Of a stretch of DNA of 64,000 nt, positions 47,621 to 58,377 are shown piece by piece; position 1 is the first letter of the stretch; each line of letters opens with the position of its first letter. Below the pieces are notes generated by a model. It saw only the letters and a program-made list of their open reading frames with translations, did no database searches and was not told the origin of the DNA. A program made the position numbers and the translations under genes. The DNA comes from CALAGB01 sp963713965 (GTDB lineage Bacteria; Chloroflexota; Chloroflexia; Thermomicrobiales; Thermomicrobiaceae): NCBI GenBank assembly GCA_963713965.1, contig OY970217.1, forward strand, positions 2,046,001-2,110,000, given 5' to 3'.

Positions 47621-50617
47621 TTATTCGTACCGGAGCGCTTCGGCTGGCGCGATCCGGCTGGCTTGACGGGCCGGGATCCAGGTCATGAGCATCGACACCA
47701 GAACCGCGAGAATCACGATCGGGACGATGATCGACCAGGGGATCACGAAACTGATATCTGGCGAGAATCCTTGGTTCGGATCATGGATCAGCTTACGCGC
47801 GAGCTCGATCCCGAGCGCAACGCCGGTCAAGATTCCCATGCCGACAATGAACGCGGTCTCGACCATGAACGAGAAGGAGACCATCTCGCGGCGATAGCCG
47901 ATTGCACGCATGACACCGATCTGCTGGCGTCGTTCGACCACCGAGCGGAAGGCGATCACCCCCACCGCCGCCATGCCAACGACCAGACCGAGTCCCATGA
48001 ACCCTTCGATGATGTACAGGAACCCGCTCTCCTCGCGCTGCGCATCGCGCAGCTCGTCGCCGATCGAGGTTGCCTGGAATCCGTTGTGCAACAGCGTTGA
48101 CTCGATCTTCTTGGCCACGTCACCGGCGTTGGCCGGATCGCTGAGCTGCACGTAGTAGGAGGTCGTGACCGTCATCGGGTAGACGGCGTCGACCGTGCGC
48201 TGATTGGTGTAGAGCCCTTGCAGGCTACCGATCTTGCTGTCCAGGATCCCGATGATCGTCACCGGATGAACGCTTCCGTCACGCGCGTCCGACAACTCCA
48301 CCGTCACCGGTGCGAAGGTCTTGTCGCTGCTCTTCAAGCCCGTCAGCTTCAGGTAATCCTGATTTTCACCAACGTTGCCGTCTTCCGGCACCGCGAAGGC
48401 GTCGATGACCGCCACATCTGTCTGCGTCTCGAGTGCCCGCATGATGTCGGCGTCACTGGTATACCCCTCGGCCCGCTGACCGAAGGTGAGCTTGCTGTTC
48501 TCCAGGAAGTTCTGGTCGACACCTTTGACCGGCCAGATCTTCCATTCTTCCTGTCCGGCAACGCGAACCGGAGACGCGTAGTCGCTGGGATTCGTCACCT
48601 TCCCGACGGCGGTGAAGTCACTCGTGTCGACTCCCTGCTCCTGGAGGGTGCTCACGAGATTGGCTGGTGGGTTGGCGGCCAGCGTATCGGCGCGGATATC
48701 CCATCCAGCGTTCGATTCGTTCCCGAGCGCCGAGGCGCTGTAGTTCACCTGCATGGTTGCCATCATCACCAGCGAGAAGATGATCAGGCTGAACATAGCG
48801 ATGGTGAGACCAGTGCGTCCGCGCGCCGCGCCGGGATAGGCAACGCCGGTGCGCACGGCCGGCAGCTTGGAGCGGAACAGACCGCCCAGCGCCGAAATGG
48901 CCGCTAGCAGGAGATCGGAGTTCTGCACCACGATGACCGTGGCACCGATCACCAGGAAGATTCCAGCCAGGAAGAAGTTCTCCAGGCCGAAGTTGTGCTT
49001 ACCGAAGAGCTTGTCGAAGATGCTCTGTGGCAGCAACCAGAAGCCCACGAGATAGGCACCCACTAGCGTAAAGATCGGGCGGCTCGGCACACCGAAGAAG
49101 CGCAGGAAGAGCGCGACGCCGAAGGGGAGCAAGCTCATCCCGATCGATAAGAACGCCGCAGTCGCCGCTCCAGAGCCCATCAGACTCAGCAGCCCTCCGC
49201 CAATCAGGAGAATGCTCGCCCAGACTAGGGTCGACTTCTTCCGCTTGGGTGAGCTGCCGTCCGGGATGTCTCGAATTGCCGCCACGATGTTCAGCCGACT
49301 GATCTTCCAGGAGGAGATCACCACCGCCAAGAACGTGATCACTGTGCCGAGCGCGTAGGCTACGACCACGCTGCGCAACGTAACGTGCGGTGCGATCGGT
49401 GCGTATTGGCCGAAGATCAACTTCATGCCCTCGGCGATACCGACGGCCGCCAGCACGCCCATCGCCGCGCCAACCAGACCGGCAACCAGGGCATACCCGG
49501 AACCTTCGGCGACGAACTGCTGAATAAGCTGACGCCGATGCGTGCCGATAGCACGCTCCATCCCCATCTCCGAACGTCGCTCGGACGCGAGCATGGTGAA
49601 GATCAGGACGATCAGTAGCACACCGGACATCACCGAGAACATGCCGAGCAGCACGAAGACACTGCTGAAGGCGGTGGAGATGCGATCTGCTTGATCGACG
49701 CGATCCTGCTTGATGGTGGCAACGCCCATATTGTGTCCGGTCAGCGCCTGACGCAGGGTGCTCGTCACTGCATCACCATGCTTCAGTCCACCATGGACGC
49801 CACCGCTGTTGGCGACCGCGATGGCGGTGATCGTGTCGGGCTGATTGGTGAGAGCCTGTGCGCCTGCCAGCGACATAGCCAGTCCCGAGTACTCGACCGA
49901 GGTGTTCAGGCTGCGGCGTGTCCCGCTCAGATAGGTGTCCTTGGCGATCGCCACGACGTTGAGCGGATGCGCGACATCGTCAACGAAGACCGTGATCTGG
50001 TCGCCGATCTGAGCGTCGACGCTGTCCGCCAGCTTCTTGCTGACGACGACGTCGTTCGGCGCGAGCGCGCTCACGTCGATCGACTTACCCGACGTACTGG
50101 TCAGCCCGCCGAAGGTGGCAAGGTTGGTTGGGTCGATGCCGACCAGCACTGCGTCCGGCTCCGCCAACTGTCTCGTGTCATTGATCGTCGAGACGCGGGT
50201 CTCGAGCAACGACAAGGTACCGGCGACGTTTGGGTCATTCGCGACCGTCTGCTCCACGAATGAGCGGGACTCGGCGCTCAGCGGTTCGCTGGAGCTGAGG
50301 TCGAACGTCGCGTCGGTCTGCTGGCTGGCGACGATCAGCTCATCGACGTGCCCGAGATTGCTGTAGACGTCGGACGTGATCGATTGGTTGATCGTATCGC
50401 CGGTGCCTAATGCGGCGGTCATGATGAGAGTCGAGAGCATCAACCCCGCCACGATGAGCATCGTCTGCGCCTTACGGCGCGGGATGTTGCGCACACCGAG
50501 CTTGAAGATGACCGGTCTGCGCCAGGCGACCCATACCACCGTGAGGAGGCAGAGGCCGAGTGTGGCGATCAGGACGATCATGATGGTGTTCATCGGGATA
50601 CCAAAGACTTCGTTCAT
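47621..50617 (-). CDS. FtsX/MacB-type ABC transporter permease
   Basis: A 998-residue membrane protein with two FtsX units. An N-terminal segment (about 12-30) is followed by a second one (50-72), a large extracytoplasmic domain (about 75-290), then three segments up to about 460. A central membrane part (480-620), a second extracytoplasmic domain (about 640-860) and three C-terminal segments ending PARQASRIAPAEALRYE complete it. The PxxAxRxxPxExLR-type tail is characteristic. Such permeases couple ATP hydrolysis on the inside to mechanical work outside, exporting peptides or lipids. ATG 50617 follows GGAGGAGACC. It partners with the ATPase encoded 79 bp upstream. Confidence 0.92.
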   Translation of the reverse strand: MNEVFGIPMNTIMIVLIATLGLCLLTVVWVAWRRPVIFKLGVRNIPRRKAQTMLIVAGLMLSTLIMTAALGTGDTINQSITSDVYSNLGHVDELIVASQQTDATFDLSSSEPLSAESRSFVEQTVANDPNVAGTLSLLETRVSTINDTRQLAEPDAVLVGIDPTNLATFGGLTSTSGKSIDVSALAPNDVVVSKKLADSVDAQIGDQITVFVDDVAHPLNVVAIAKDTYLSGTRRSLNTSVEYSGLAMSLAGAQALTNQPDTITAIAVANSGGVHGGLKHGDAVTSTLRQALTGHNMGVATIKQDRVDQADRISTAFSSVFVLLGMFSVMSGVLLIVLIFTMLASERRSEMGMERAIGTHRRQLIQQFVAEGSGYALVAGLVGAAMGVLAAVGIAEGMKLIFGQYAPIAPHVTLRSVVVAYALGTVITFLAVVISSWKISRLNIVAAIRDIPDGSSPKRKKSTLVWASILLIGGGLLSLMGSGAATAAFLSIGMSLLPFGVALFLRFFGVPSRPIFTLVGAYLVGFWLLPQSIFDKLFGKHNFGLENFFLAGIFLVIGATVIVVQNSDLLLAAISALGGLFRSKLPAVRTGVAYPGAARGRTGLTIAMFSLIIFSLVMMATMQVNYSASALGNESNAGWDIRADTLAANPPANLVSTLQEQGVDTSDFTAVGKVTNPSDYASPVRVAGQEEWKIWPVKGVDQNFLENSKLTFGQRAEGYTSDADIMRALETQTDVAVIDAFAVPEDGNVGENQDYLKLTGLKSSDKTFAPVTVELSDARDGSVHPVTIIGILDSKIGSLQGLYTNQRTVDAVYPMTVTTSYYVQLSDPANAGDVAKKIESTLLHNGFQATSIGDELRDAQREESGFLYIIEGFMGLGLVVGMAAVGVIAFRSVVERRQQIGVMRAIGYRREMVSFSFMVETAFIVGMGILTGVALGIELARKLIHDPNQGFSPDISFVIPWSIIVPIVILAVLVSMLMTWIPARQASRIAPAEALRYE

Positions 50618-50696
50618 GGTCTCCTCCAGATTAGCTGAATCGCGCGTATCCGATGCGATCGGTCGTAGGTGTCAGTCGTTTGCACGTTGATCGACG

Positions 50697-51422
50697 TCAC
50701 CGGTCGCTCCGATGGGTGGTGACGGCCAGGGATTGCTCGAAGACATCATGGGCGACTTCGCCCAGGATCTGACCGTCCTCCATGCGGACGATGCGGTCGC
50801 AGCGATCGCCGATCCCGGCGTCATGGGTGACGATGACGAAGGTGAGACCGGAGCGCTGGTTGAGATCGCGCATCAGGTCGATTACGTCGTTGGCGGTGCG
50901 GGAGTCGAGTGCGCCCGTCGGCTCGTCTGCCCAGATGATGGCGGGATCGGTCACCAGGGCACGAGCCACCGTGACGCGTTGGCGCTGACCACCGGAGAGC
51001 TGGGCTGGCCGGTGTTTGGCGCGCTGGGTCAGATCGACCGACGCGAGCGCCTCCAGGGCTCGTTGCCTGGCGACCTTGGGCCGCACCCCGGAGACGAGGA
51101 GGGGGAGTTCGACATTCTCCACGGCGCTGAGGACCGGCAACAGGTTGTAGACCTGGAAGATGAAGCCCATGCGCCGCGCGCGGTAATCGGTGCGCTGCCG
51201 ATCGGAGAGCTTGGTCAGGTCGACGTTCTCGAGGGAGATGGTGCCGGAGTCGATGTTGTCGAGACCGGAGAGACAGTTGAGCAAGGTGGTCTTGCCGCAG
51301 CCGGAAGGCCCCATGACGGCCACCATCTCACCGCGCGCCACCGAGAAGGTGATGTTGTCGAGGGCGGTGAATTGCTCCGCACCGGTCGCGTAGGTCTTGA
51401 CCACGTTCTCGGCCTGAATCAT
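50697..51422 (-). CDS. MacB/LolD-type ABC transporter ATPase
   Basis: A 241-residue ATP-binding subunit. Walker A is GPSGCGKTT, the Q loop is GFIFQVYNLLP, the signature is LSGGQRQRVTVARAL, Walker B is AIIWADEPTGALD and the H loop is VIVTHD. The LTKLSDRQRTDYRARRMGF stretch and length are typical of LolD/MacB ATPases. ATG 51422 has AGGAG eight bases upstream. It is the first gene of a two-gene exporter unit with the FtsX-like permease; no membrane fusion protein is nearby, as expected for an organism with one membrane. Confidence 0.95.
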   Translation of the reverse strand: MIQAENVVKTYATGAEQFTALDNITFSVARGEMVAVMGPSGCGKTTLLNCLSGLDNIDSGTISLENVDLTKLSDRQRTDYRARRMGFIFQVYNLLPVLSAVENVELPLLVSGVRPKVARQRALEALASVDLTQRAKHRPAQLSGGQRQRVTVARALVTDPAIIWADEPTGALDSRTANDVIDLMRDLNQRSGLTFVIVTHDAGIGDRCDRIVRMEDGQILGEVAHDVFEQSLAVTTHRSDR

Positions 51423-52084
51423 GAGTGGTGCTCCTGTCTGATCGTGCTTGGTTGAGTTGGAAGATCCGACCCCGTTTCGCTGTAGCAACATGTCAATTCC
51501 TTTCGGTCATGCTGATCATGGTTGTGCCGGCAAGAGAGCGGAGCCCCGTGGGCGGCGTTCTTTAGTCGGATGATCCAGACCGTTGGTCCCACGCGACGCC
51601 ACGTGCGCGCCGGGGCCAGATCCCTGGTCCAGAAAGTCGTTGATGTTGGATCCATGCATCACGCTCTTTCACTGAACCCGGTTCCGGCCCGGCTACCGGC
51701 ATGCTCCTATGGTGGGTGTTGGCGCCCGACGCCACACCGTGCGGATTACGGGGATGAGGTGGGGCGGATTACCTGTTTCCGGGTAATGGGTACAGACGAG
51801 GAATGTTCCGGGCTGAGGCGGGAATGGACCCCGGAAGCGATCTCTTGAGTGTCGAGGGATTGACTTCGTGGTGAGGTGATGGGGAGGTTGTAACGTGGGC
51901 GAAGTCAAGCTGCGCCCCTACCGCAGGGTTAGGGCGGCGGCCTGCGACGAGGTTTGAATGTGTGGGCGCACGTGGGCCGCCCGTACAAAATGAGGCATAC
52001 GTTCATAGGGCAGCCCTCAGTGGTCGCCATCCGTCGTTTCGGGTTTGACCAAGGACTGCGGGTTGGCGGTCTATTCACGATGTA
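51423..52084. other. Long intergenic gap
   Basis: 662 bp between two minus-strand genes. Short frames here have no family resemblance and no ribosome site. The upstream region of the ABC exporter operon must lie in it, but I could not fix a promoter. No repeat matched elsewhere in the window. Confidence 0.5.
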
Positions 52085-54505
52085 TTACGAGAGAGTCGGC
52101 TCCGGACTTACGAGGCCGTCACGAATAGCGGCGGTCGCGGCGGCAGTGCGGGAATTGACGCCGAGCTTGTTGAAAATGCCGGCAACGTGCCCTTGCGCCG
52201 TGCGGCGACTGATGAAGAGCTCGTCGGCGATTTGCCGGTCGGTGTGGCCGGCCACGACGAGCCGTAACACGTCCATCTCCCGGTCCGTCAGGCCGTAGCG
52301 CTCTGGTTCGTTGTCCGGTGTCGAAGCGGCCGCCGAATCCGCCGTGGCTTGCTGGGCGAGTGCCTCGGTAATGGCGTCATCCCAAGACATGGCTCGCCCG
52401 GTTGCCCAGGCGTTGGTGAAGGTTTCCGGATCGAGCTGTTCGAAGGCAGGCTGCAGCGCGCGCAGCCTGGCCGAGTCGTCAGTGAAGGACTCGGAGACAC
52501 CCAGCGGTTCGTTCAATGCTTCGGCCGCTCCCAGCAGTCGGGCGGCTCGTTCATATTGCCCGTGAGCGCTGGCAACGTCCGCCAAATCGACCAGCACCCG
52601 CGTCATGCGCCAGTGATCTCCCAGCTCCCGCCAGATGGTCAGGCTCTCGGCATACAGTTGCGTCGCGCGCGAGTCGTCCCCACGATGGGATGCGATGCGC
52701 CCCAGCCGGTTGAGGCACATGGCTCTGCCCCAAATGAACCCCTGCGCTCTCGAGAGTTCCAGCGCTTCATTGACCAATGACTCGGCAAGCTCGTTTTCTC
52801 CGCGGCGGTGAACGAGAAGACCGAGGAAGGCGAGGGTCGTGACCTGCCAGATGTGATCGTCGACTTGCCGGAACAGCTCGATCGCTCGCCAGAGGAGCGG
52901 TTCGGCTCGTTCGTAATCTCCTTGATTGTCGAGGATGTCTCCGAGAACCAGGAGTGCCATGGCCGTCGTCTCCGGATCATTGAGCTCGGTCGCGATTTGG
53001 AGGCTTTCGTCGATGTACTCAGTCGCGATGCCAAAGTCACCGAGCGCCTCGGAGAAGAGCCCGGCAACACGAAGCGCGTGCGCGCGGAGTGGAGTCGATC
53101 CGCTCGGCAGCTGAGCGAGGACGCGCTCGATCCACATCCGTGCTTCCTTAAAGTAGCTGCGATAGAACCAGAACATCCAGAAGGCCAGGACGAGCTGCAT
53201 GCTCTGTTCGGCCTCGCCTTGCTCCAGCAGCCAGCTCAACGCGGCGCGGACGTTGTCATGCTCTCTTTCCAGCCGATTGAGCCAGGAGACCACATCGCTG
53301 CGGCCGAACTCCGGCTCGGCACGCTTCGCTACTGTGATGCACCAATCGGCATGTGCCCGCCGAGCGGACTCCTCCAGTTGACTCGCCTCGAGCTGCTCGA
53401 GGCCGTACTCCCGGATCGTCGAGAGCATACGGAAGCGATGATCGCTATCGGGCTGCTCGTACTCGCGCACCAGACTGCTATCGACCAGCGTGGCGACTCC
53501 ATCGAGAACGTCGATCGGGAGGTGCGCATGCTCGACCACTGACTCGGCCGCCTCGAGCGTGAAGCCATTGGCGAAGACAGAAAGAAGCTGGAATAGCTGT
53601 TGCTCGGCTGGATCGAGCAGGTCATAGCTCCAGGCAATCGCATTACGTAAGGTGCGTAGGCGCTCTGGCTGGTCGCGAGCCCCGCCCGTCAAGACCTGCA
53701 GGCGATTGGTAAGCCGGGTGAGGAGTACGGACGGCGTAAGGATCTTGATCCGGGCGGCAGCCAACTCGATCGCGAGCGGCAAACCGTCAAGCCTCGTGCA
53801 GATCTCCGAGACCGCTAGTGCGTTGTCGTCGGTGAGCGCGAAGGTAGATTGGACGCTCTGGGCGCGCTGAACGAAGAGGGCGATGGCATCGTAAGTCGTT
53901 AGCTCGTCGAGGGGCGCTACGTGCCAGGTTCGTCCGGGCCCGCGCGCAGGAGTCGTCAGCGGCGGGACAGCAAATTCCTGCTCTCCCTGAACGCGCAGGA
54001 CGACCCGGCTGGTGACGATCACCTCGAGACCAGGGCAGTGCGCCATGAGGTCAGTCACCTGTGCCGCGGCGTCGACCACCTGCTCGAAGTTGTCCAGAAT
54101 CAGCAGCAGGCGGCGATCTCGCAGCGACGACTTTAGTGCGTCCGGAAGCGGCCGGTTGCCGATATCCGGGACGTCGATTGATCGGGCGATGGTCGGCAGG
54201 ACCATATCGGGATTCGTCACCGCCGAGAGGGGCACGAAACAGACGCCGCCGGGGAAGCGCGGCGCGAGCTCAGTCGCCAGGCGCAACGCCAGACGCGTCT
54301 TGCCGATACCGCCGGGCCCGGTGAGTGTCAGCAGCCGCACGTCCTCCCGCTCGAGGAGCTTGATCGTCTGCGCGATCTCCGGTTGGCGTCCGATAAACGG
54401 AGTCAGATAGAGCGGTAATTGTGGAAGCGAATGAGGTCGATCCGCCGCTGACGAGTTCATTACATGACGGGCAGGGTCGTCGTCAGTGAGCGATGTAGCT
54501 GCCAT
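52085..54505 (-). CDS. ATPase-TPR-LuxR regulator
   Basis: An 806-residue regulator. An NB-ARC/AAA domain occupies about 35-330: PFIGRQPEIAQT, Walker A GPGGIGKTRLALRL, Walker B LLLILDNFEQV and the VTSRVVLRVQGE strand with GLPLAIELAAARI. TPR-like helices run about 380-700. The C-terminal LuxR domain reads YGLTDREMDVLRLVVAGHTDRQIADEL and SRRTAQGHVAGIFNKLGVNSRT. It lacks the N-terminal BTAD/winged helix of AfsR-type SARPs. The start is uncertain; ATG 54505 is used, while TTG 54574 opens the frame. Targets are unknown. It is divergent from the hut genes across 512 bp and might control them, an inference from position only. Confidence 0.88.
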   Translation of the reverse strand: MAATSLTDDDPARHVMNSSAADRPHSLPQLPLYLTPFIGRQPEIAQTIKLLEREDVRLLTLTGPGGIGKTRLALRLATELAPRFPGGVCFVPLSAVTNPDMVLPTIARSIDVPDIGNRPLPDALKSSLRDRRLLLILDNFEQVVDAAAQVTDLMAHCPGLEVIVTSRVVLRVQGEQEFAVPPLTTPARGPGRTWHVAPLDELTTYDAIALFVQRAQSVQSTFALTDDNALAVSEICTRLDGLPLAIELAAARIKILTPSVLLTRLTNRLQVLTGGARDQPERLRTLRNAIAWSYDLLDPAEQQLFQLLSVFANGFTLEAAESVVEHAHLPIDVLDGVATLVDSSLVREYEQPDSDHRFRMLSTIREYGLEQLEASQLEESARRAHADWCITVAKRAEPEFGRSDVVSWLNRLEREHDNVRAALSWLLEQGEAEQSMQLVLAFWMFWFYRSYFKEARMWIERVLAQLPSGSTPLRAHALRVAGLFSEALGDFGIATEYIDESLQIATELNDPETTAMALLVLGDILDNQGDYERAEPLLWRAIELFRQVDDHIWQVTTLAFLGLLVHRRGENELAESLVNEALELSRAQGFIWGRAMCLNRLGRIASHRGDDSRATQLYAESLTIWRELGDHWRMTRVLVDLADVASAHGQYERAARLLGAAEALNEPLGVSESFTDDSARLRALQPAFEQLDPETFTNAWATGRAMSWDDAITEALAQQATADSAAASTPDNEPERYGLTDREMDVLRLVVAGHTDRQIADELFISRRTAQGHVAGIFNKLGVNSRTAAATAAIRDGLVSPEPTLS

Positions 54506-54755
54506 GCTCTGGTCCGATCGGCTCGTTGACGGATTCGATGGTCGTATCTTGCTATGCGAGTCAGAGCGTGTCAATCAGGCTGGCGGGCACTGGAAGCGGA
54601 ATCGACAGCGCTGACGCTCATTGCCAGCGTGTCAGGAGTTGTTTTGATTAAGCCGGTTGAACGTGCCATGCTGAGTAGGTGGCCACAGTTGATGTGCCAG
54701 ATTCCGCCTTGGCTGACGTGCGTTTTCTGTCGGGGTTGGGCAGCCAGCGCAGCCT

Positions 54756-54892
54756 TGTCATCCTGAACCGCAGTGAAGGATCTCTCTGGATTCGACGGAC
54801 GGTGAGATCCTTCGACTCCGCTGCAATCCTCTCTCTGACTCTCTCCGGGTACCCTCTGGGTGTGGGAGCGAGGACCATCGCTCAGGATGACA
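54756..54892. repeat. MITE-like palindromic repeat, copy 2
   Basis: TGTCATCCTG and CAGGATGACA form inverted termini. The sequence is the reverse complement of 122-274 with scattered differences and a shorter middle. It lies between the LuxR-type regulator and hutH; the rest of 54506-55017 shows nothing definite. Confidence 0.75.
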
Positions 54893-55017
54893 GTGAAGCG
54901 GAGCTGCCGACAGGGAATGACGACTGTCAAAATCACTGTGGTCGCCTGCCGAGGAATCGAGGAATGCGATCCGGTAGGAACATGAGGCGTGCCTCGCCGG
55001 GATCGTAGGAGCATGGA

Positions 55018-56637
55018 GTGACGCGCGTGAACGATGATGTCGGACGCGGGGAGCATACGACTCCCGGCGATCACGCTGGCGGATGGAGCCCGTATCCAGT
55101 AGAGGTGGATGGCGAGCATCTGAAGCTGTACCAGGTGGTCGAGGTGGCACGACTCGATGGGGTGCCTGTGACGCTGACGCAGTCCGCCCGGGATGCCATC
55201 GCCAGCTCTCGCGCGCTGGTCGAATCGATCGTCGAGAGTGGCGAGACCGCCTATGGCATCAACACCGGCTTTGGCGACCTCAGTACGGTCTCGATCCCCA
55301 CCGATCAACTTTCGGACCTGCAGCACAACCTGATTCGTTCCCATTCGGCGGGCGTCGGACCAGCTCTGCCGCGCGACGTCGTACGCGCTATGCTGCTGCT
55401 GCGGGCGAACGCCCTGGCTAAAGGCTATTCCGGCGTGCGTGAGGTGGTGGTTGAGCGGCTGATCGACCTGCTCAATCATGGCGTCACGCCGGTGGTTCCT
55501 GCCCAGGGCTCGGTCGGCGCCAGCGGCGACCTTGCACCTCTGGCGCACCTCTCGCTGGTGCTGCTGGGTGAGGGGGAGGCGACACTTAAAGGAAGTGACG
55601 AGGTTCTCCCGGGTGCCGAGGCCCTGAAACGAGTCGGACTGGAGCCGATCGAGCTGTCGGCCAAAGAGGGACTGGCGCTGATCAACGGCACCCAACTGAT
55701 GACGGCGGTCGGGGTGTTGGCGTTGCATGACGCCGAGGTGCTCCTCGCGACGGCTGAAGTGGCGGCGACCGCCAGCCTCGAAGCGCTGCGCGGCACCGAC
55801 ACACCGCTGGATGAGGCCATTCAGGCGGTGCGGCCGCATCCCGGACAGATTCGCGTCGCGATTCGCATGCGGGAGCTGCTGGAAGGCAGTCAGATTCTCC
55901 CATCACACAAGAGCCACGAGGACGATCCGCGCGTGCAGGATCCCTATTCGATCCGTTGCACCCCGCAGGTGCTGGGCGCCTCCTGGGACGCAATCGGGTA
56001 TGTGCGACAAGTCCTCGAGATCGAGATCAACAGCGCAACCGACAACCCGCTCTGCTTCCCGTCCGATTCCGGCCGTGGCCGCGTTCTCTCCGGCGGCAAT
56101 TTTCACGGTCAGCCAGTGGCGCTCGCCATGGATTTCTTGAAATTGGCGGTGACGGAGCTGGCCAGCATTTCAGAGCGGCGCACCTATCTGATGCTCGACC
56201 CGTCGCGTAGTGGCCTGCCGGCCTTCCTCTCGCCCTCGCCTGGTGTGGAATCGGGCTTCATGGTGGCGCAGTACACCGCCGCGGCGTTGGTCTCCGAGAA
56301 CAAGGTTCTGGCTCATCCAGCCAGCGCCGACTCTATCCCGACCTCGGCCGGGATGGAGGACTACGTGAGCATGGGACCAATCGCGGCCCGTGGCGCGGCC
56401 GAGATCATCGCCAACGCCACTCGGGTGGTCGCCGTCGAGCTCCTCTGCGCGGCACAGGGGGTGGAGCAGCACGAGCCGTTGAAACCGGGGCTCGGTGTGA
56501 TGGTTGCCATCGATCGGCTGAGAGCAGACGTGCCACGCGTGACGCACGATCGGGTGCTGTCGCACGACATCGAGCGAGTGGCGGAGATGATCAAGGCGGG
56601 CGAGCTCCGCCTTCCGGATTTCGGGGTGCAAGCGTGA
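55018..56637 (+). CDS. hutH: Histidine ammonia-lyase
   Basis: A 539-residue enzyme that converts L-histidine to urocanate and ammonia. The MIO prosthetic group forms from Ala-Ser-Gly in GSVGASGDLAPLAHLSL near residue 175. Other signatures are GINTGFGDLS (catalytic Tyr in YGINTGFG), NGTQLMTAVG and QDPYSIRCTPQVLGA. The length is a little above the family norm because of an N-terminal extension of about 25 residues. GTG 55018 follows TAGGAGCATGGA. It is first of four hut genes in one direction, 19 bp before hutU. Confidence 0.97.
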   Translation: MTRVNDDVGRGEHTTPGDHAGGWSPYPVEVDGEHLKLYQVVEVARLDGVPVTLTQSARDAIASSRALVESIVESGETAYGINTGFGDLSTVSIPTDQLSDLQHNLIRSHSAGVGPALPRDVVRAMLLLRANALAKGYSGVREVVVERLIDLLNHGVTPVVPAQGSVGASGDLAPLAHLSLVLLGEGEATLKGSDEVLPGAEALKRVGLEPIELSAKEGLALINGTQLMTAVGVLALHDAEVLLATAEVAATASLEALRGTDTPLDEAIQAVRPHPGQIRVAIRMRELLEGSQILPSHKSHEDDPRVQDPYSIRCTPQVLGASWDAIGYVRQVLEIEINSATDNPLCFPSDSGRGRVLSGGNFHGQPVALAMDFLKLAVTELASISERRTYLMLDPSRSGLPAFLSPSPGVESGFMVAQYTAAALVSENKVLAHPASADSIPTSAGMEDYVSMGPIAARGAAEIIANATRVVAVELLCAAQGVEQHEPLKPGLGVMVAIDRLRADVPRVTHDRVLSHDIERVAEMIKAGELRLPDFGVQA

Positions 56638-56656
56638 GCGAGAGCAGGAGGCGAGC

Positions 56657-58333
56657 ATGACGGCCAGCGAACATCGGGAGATCCATGCGCCACGCGGCAC
56701 CACCTTGAACTGCCAGGGCTGGGAGCAAGAGGCCGCCATGCGCATGCTGATGAACAACCTGGATCCAGCCGTGGCCGAGAAGCCGGACGAGTTGATCGTC
56801 TACGGCGGCACCGGTAAAGCGGCCCGCAACTGGGAGTGCTTCGACGCCATCGTGCGCGAGCTCAAAGCGCTGAAGAATGACGAGACGCTCCTGGTGCAGT
56901 CCGGCAAGCCGGTCGGCGTCTTCCGCACGCACGAGATGGCGCCGCGCGTCTTGATCAGCAACTCGATGCTTGTGCCGCAGTGGGCCAACTGGGACGAATT
57001 CCGCCGTCTGGAGGGGCTCGGCCTGACCATGTATGGCCAGATGACGGCTGGTAGCTGGATTTATATTGGCACTCAAGGCATTTTGCAGGGGACCTACGAG
57101 ACGTTTGCCGAATGCGCTCGCCAGTACTTCGGCGGTTCCCTCGCCGGCACGTTGACCGTCACCGCTGGTCTGGGCGGCATGGGTGGCGCTCAGCCGCTGG
57201 CCGTCACCATGAACGGCGGCGTAGCACTGATCGTCGAGGCGGATCCGGAACGCATCAAGCGCCGGGTCGACAACGGCTATTGCGATGAGTGGACTGACGA
57301 TCTGGACGACGCCCTGCGCCGGGTTGAGGCGGCACGTAAGGAGAAGCTGGCACTCTCCGTGGCCCTGCTCGGCAACGCCGCTGAAGTGCTGCCGGAGTTG
57401 GTCAAGCGGGATGTGCGGGTCGACGTAGTGACCGACCAAACCTCGGCCCACGACGCGCTGGGCGGCTATATCCCGGCCGAGATCTCCCTGGAGGATGCCA
57501 TCGCGCTGCGCCAATCGGCTCCCGAGATCTACACCGAGCGCAGCATGGCGAGTATGGCGACCCACTGCCGCTCTATGCTCGCGTTCCAGCGGCGCGGGTC
57601 GATCGTCTTCGACTACGGCAATAACCTGCGTGGTCAGGCGCTGGTGGCAGGCGTGCAGGACGCCTTCGATTATCCCGGCTTCGTGCCCGCCTTCATTCGC
57701 CCTCTCTTCTGCGAAGGCAAGGGTCCCTTCCGCTGGGCGGCCCTCTCCGGCGACCCAGAGGACATCTACCGCACCGACGAGGCGATCGGACGTCTCTTCC
57801 CGGAGAATGAGTCCCTGCAGCGCTGGATCCGTCTGGCTCGCGAGCGCGTCCCTTTCCAGGGGCTGCCGACCCGTATCTGCTGGCTAGGCTACGGTGAGCG
57901 AGATAGGGCGGGATTGGAGTTCAACCGCTTGGTGCGGGACGGCGAGATCACGGCGCCCATCGTCATCGGGCGCGATCACCTCGACACCGGCTCGGTCGCC
58001 TCTCCGTATCGCGAGACGGAAGGCATGCGTGACGGTTCTGACGCCATCGCCGACTGGCCCATCCTCAACGCGCTGGTCAACACGTCGGCCGGTGCTTCCT
58101 GGATCTCGGTGCACCACGGTGGTGGAGTTGGAATCGGGCTTTCGATCCATGCGGGCATGGTGGTGGTCGCCGATGGCAGCGAACGAGCCGAGGAGAAGCT
58201 GTCTCGGGTGCTGCTTACCGACCCCGGCAGCGGCGTGATGCGCCATGCCGACGCGGGCTATCCAGAAGCCATCGACGCGGCCAAGCGCCTGGGTGTCAAG
58301 GTGCCGATGCTGAAGCAGGATGAAGGGAAGTGA
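56657..58333 (+). CDS. hutU: Urocanate hydratase
   Basis: A 558-residue urocanase converting urocanate to imidazolonepropionate with tightly bound NAD. The family start LNCQGWEQEAAMRMLMNNLD is present, as are the NAD-binding TAGLGGMGGAQPLA and the active-site cysteine in RICWLGYGERDRAG. Length matches the family. ATG 56657 follows a GGAGG site and lies 19 bp after hutH, so the two are surely cotranscribed. Confidence 0.97.
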   Translation: MTASEHREIHAPRGTTLNCQGWEQEAAMRMLMNNLDPAVAEKPDELIVYGGTGKAARNWECFDAIVRELKALKNDETLLVQSGKPVGVFRTHEMAPRVLISNSMLVPQWANWDEFRRLEGLGLTMYGQMTAGSWIYIGTQGILQGTYETFAECARQYFGGSLAGTLTVTAGLGGMGGAQPLAVTMNGGVALIVEADPERIKRRVDNGYCDEWTDDLDDALRRVEAARKEKLALSVALLGNAAEVLPELVKRDVRVDVVTDQTSAHDALGGYIPAEISLEDAIALRQSAPEIYTERSMASMATHCRSMLAFQRRGSIVFDYGNNLRGQALVAGVQDAFDYPGFVPAFIRPLFCEGKGPFRWAALSGDPEDIYRTDEAIGRLFPENESLQRWIRLARERVPFQGLPTRICWLGYGERDRAGLEFNRLVRDGEITAPIVIGRDHLDTGSVASPYRETEGMRDGSDAIADWPILNALVNTSAGASWISVHHGGGVGIGLSIHAGMVVVADGSERAEEKLSRVLLTDPGSGVMRHADAGYPEAIDAAKRLGVKVPMLKQDEGK

Positions 58334-58377
58334 GAAGGGGAGCTTGAGGGAGCAGCATGGACTATCCCTATTCGTCT

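Noticed and set aside
51522..51848. 108-residue plus-strand frame in the 51.4-52.1 kb gap
   Set aside because: No ribosome site, no family resemblance and atypical composition for a protein.
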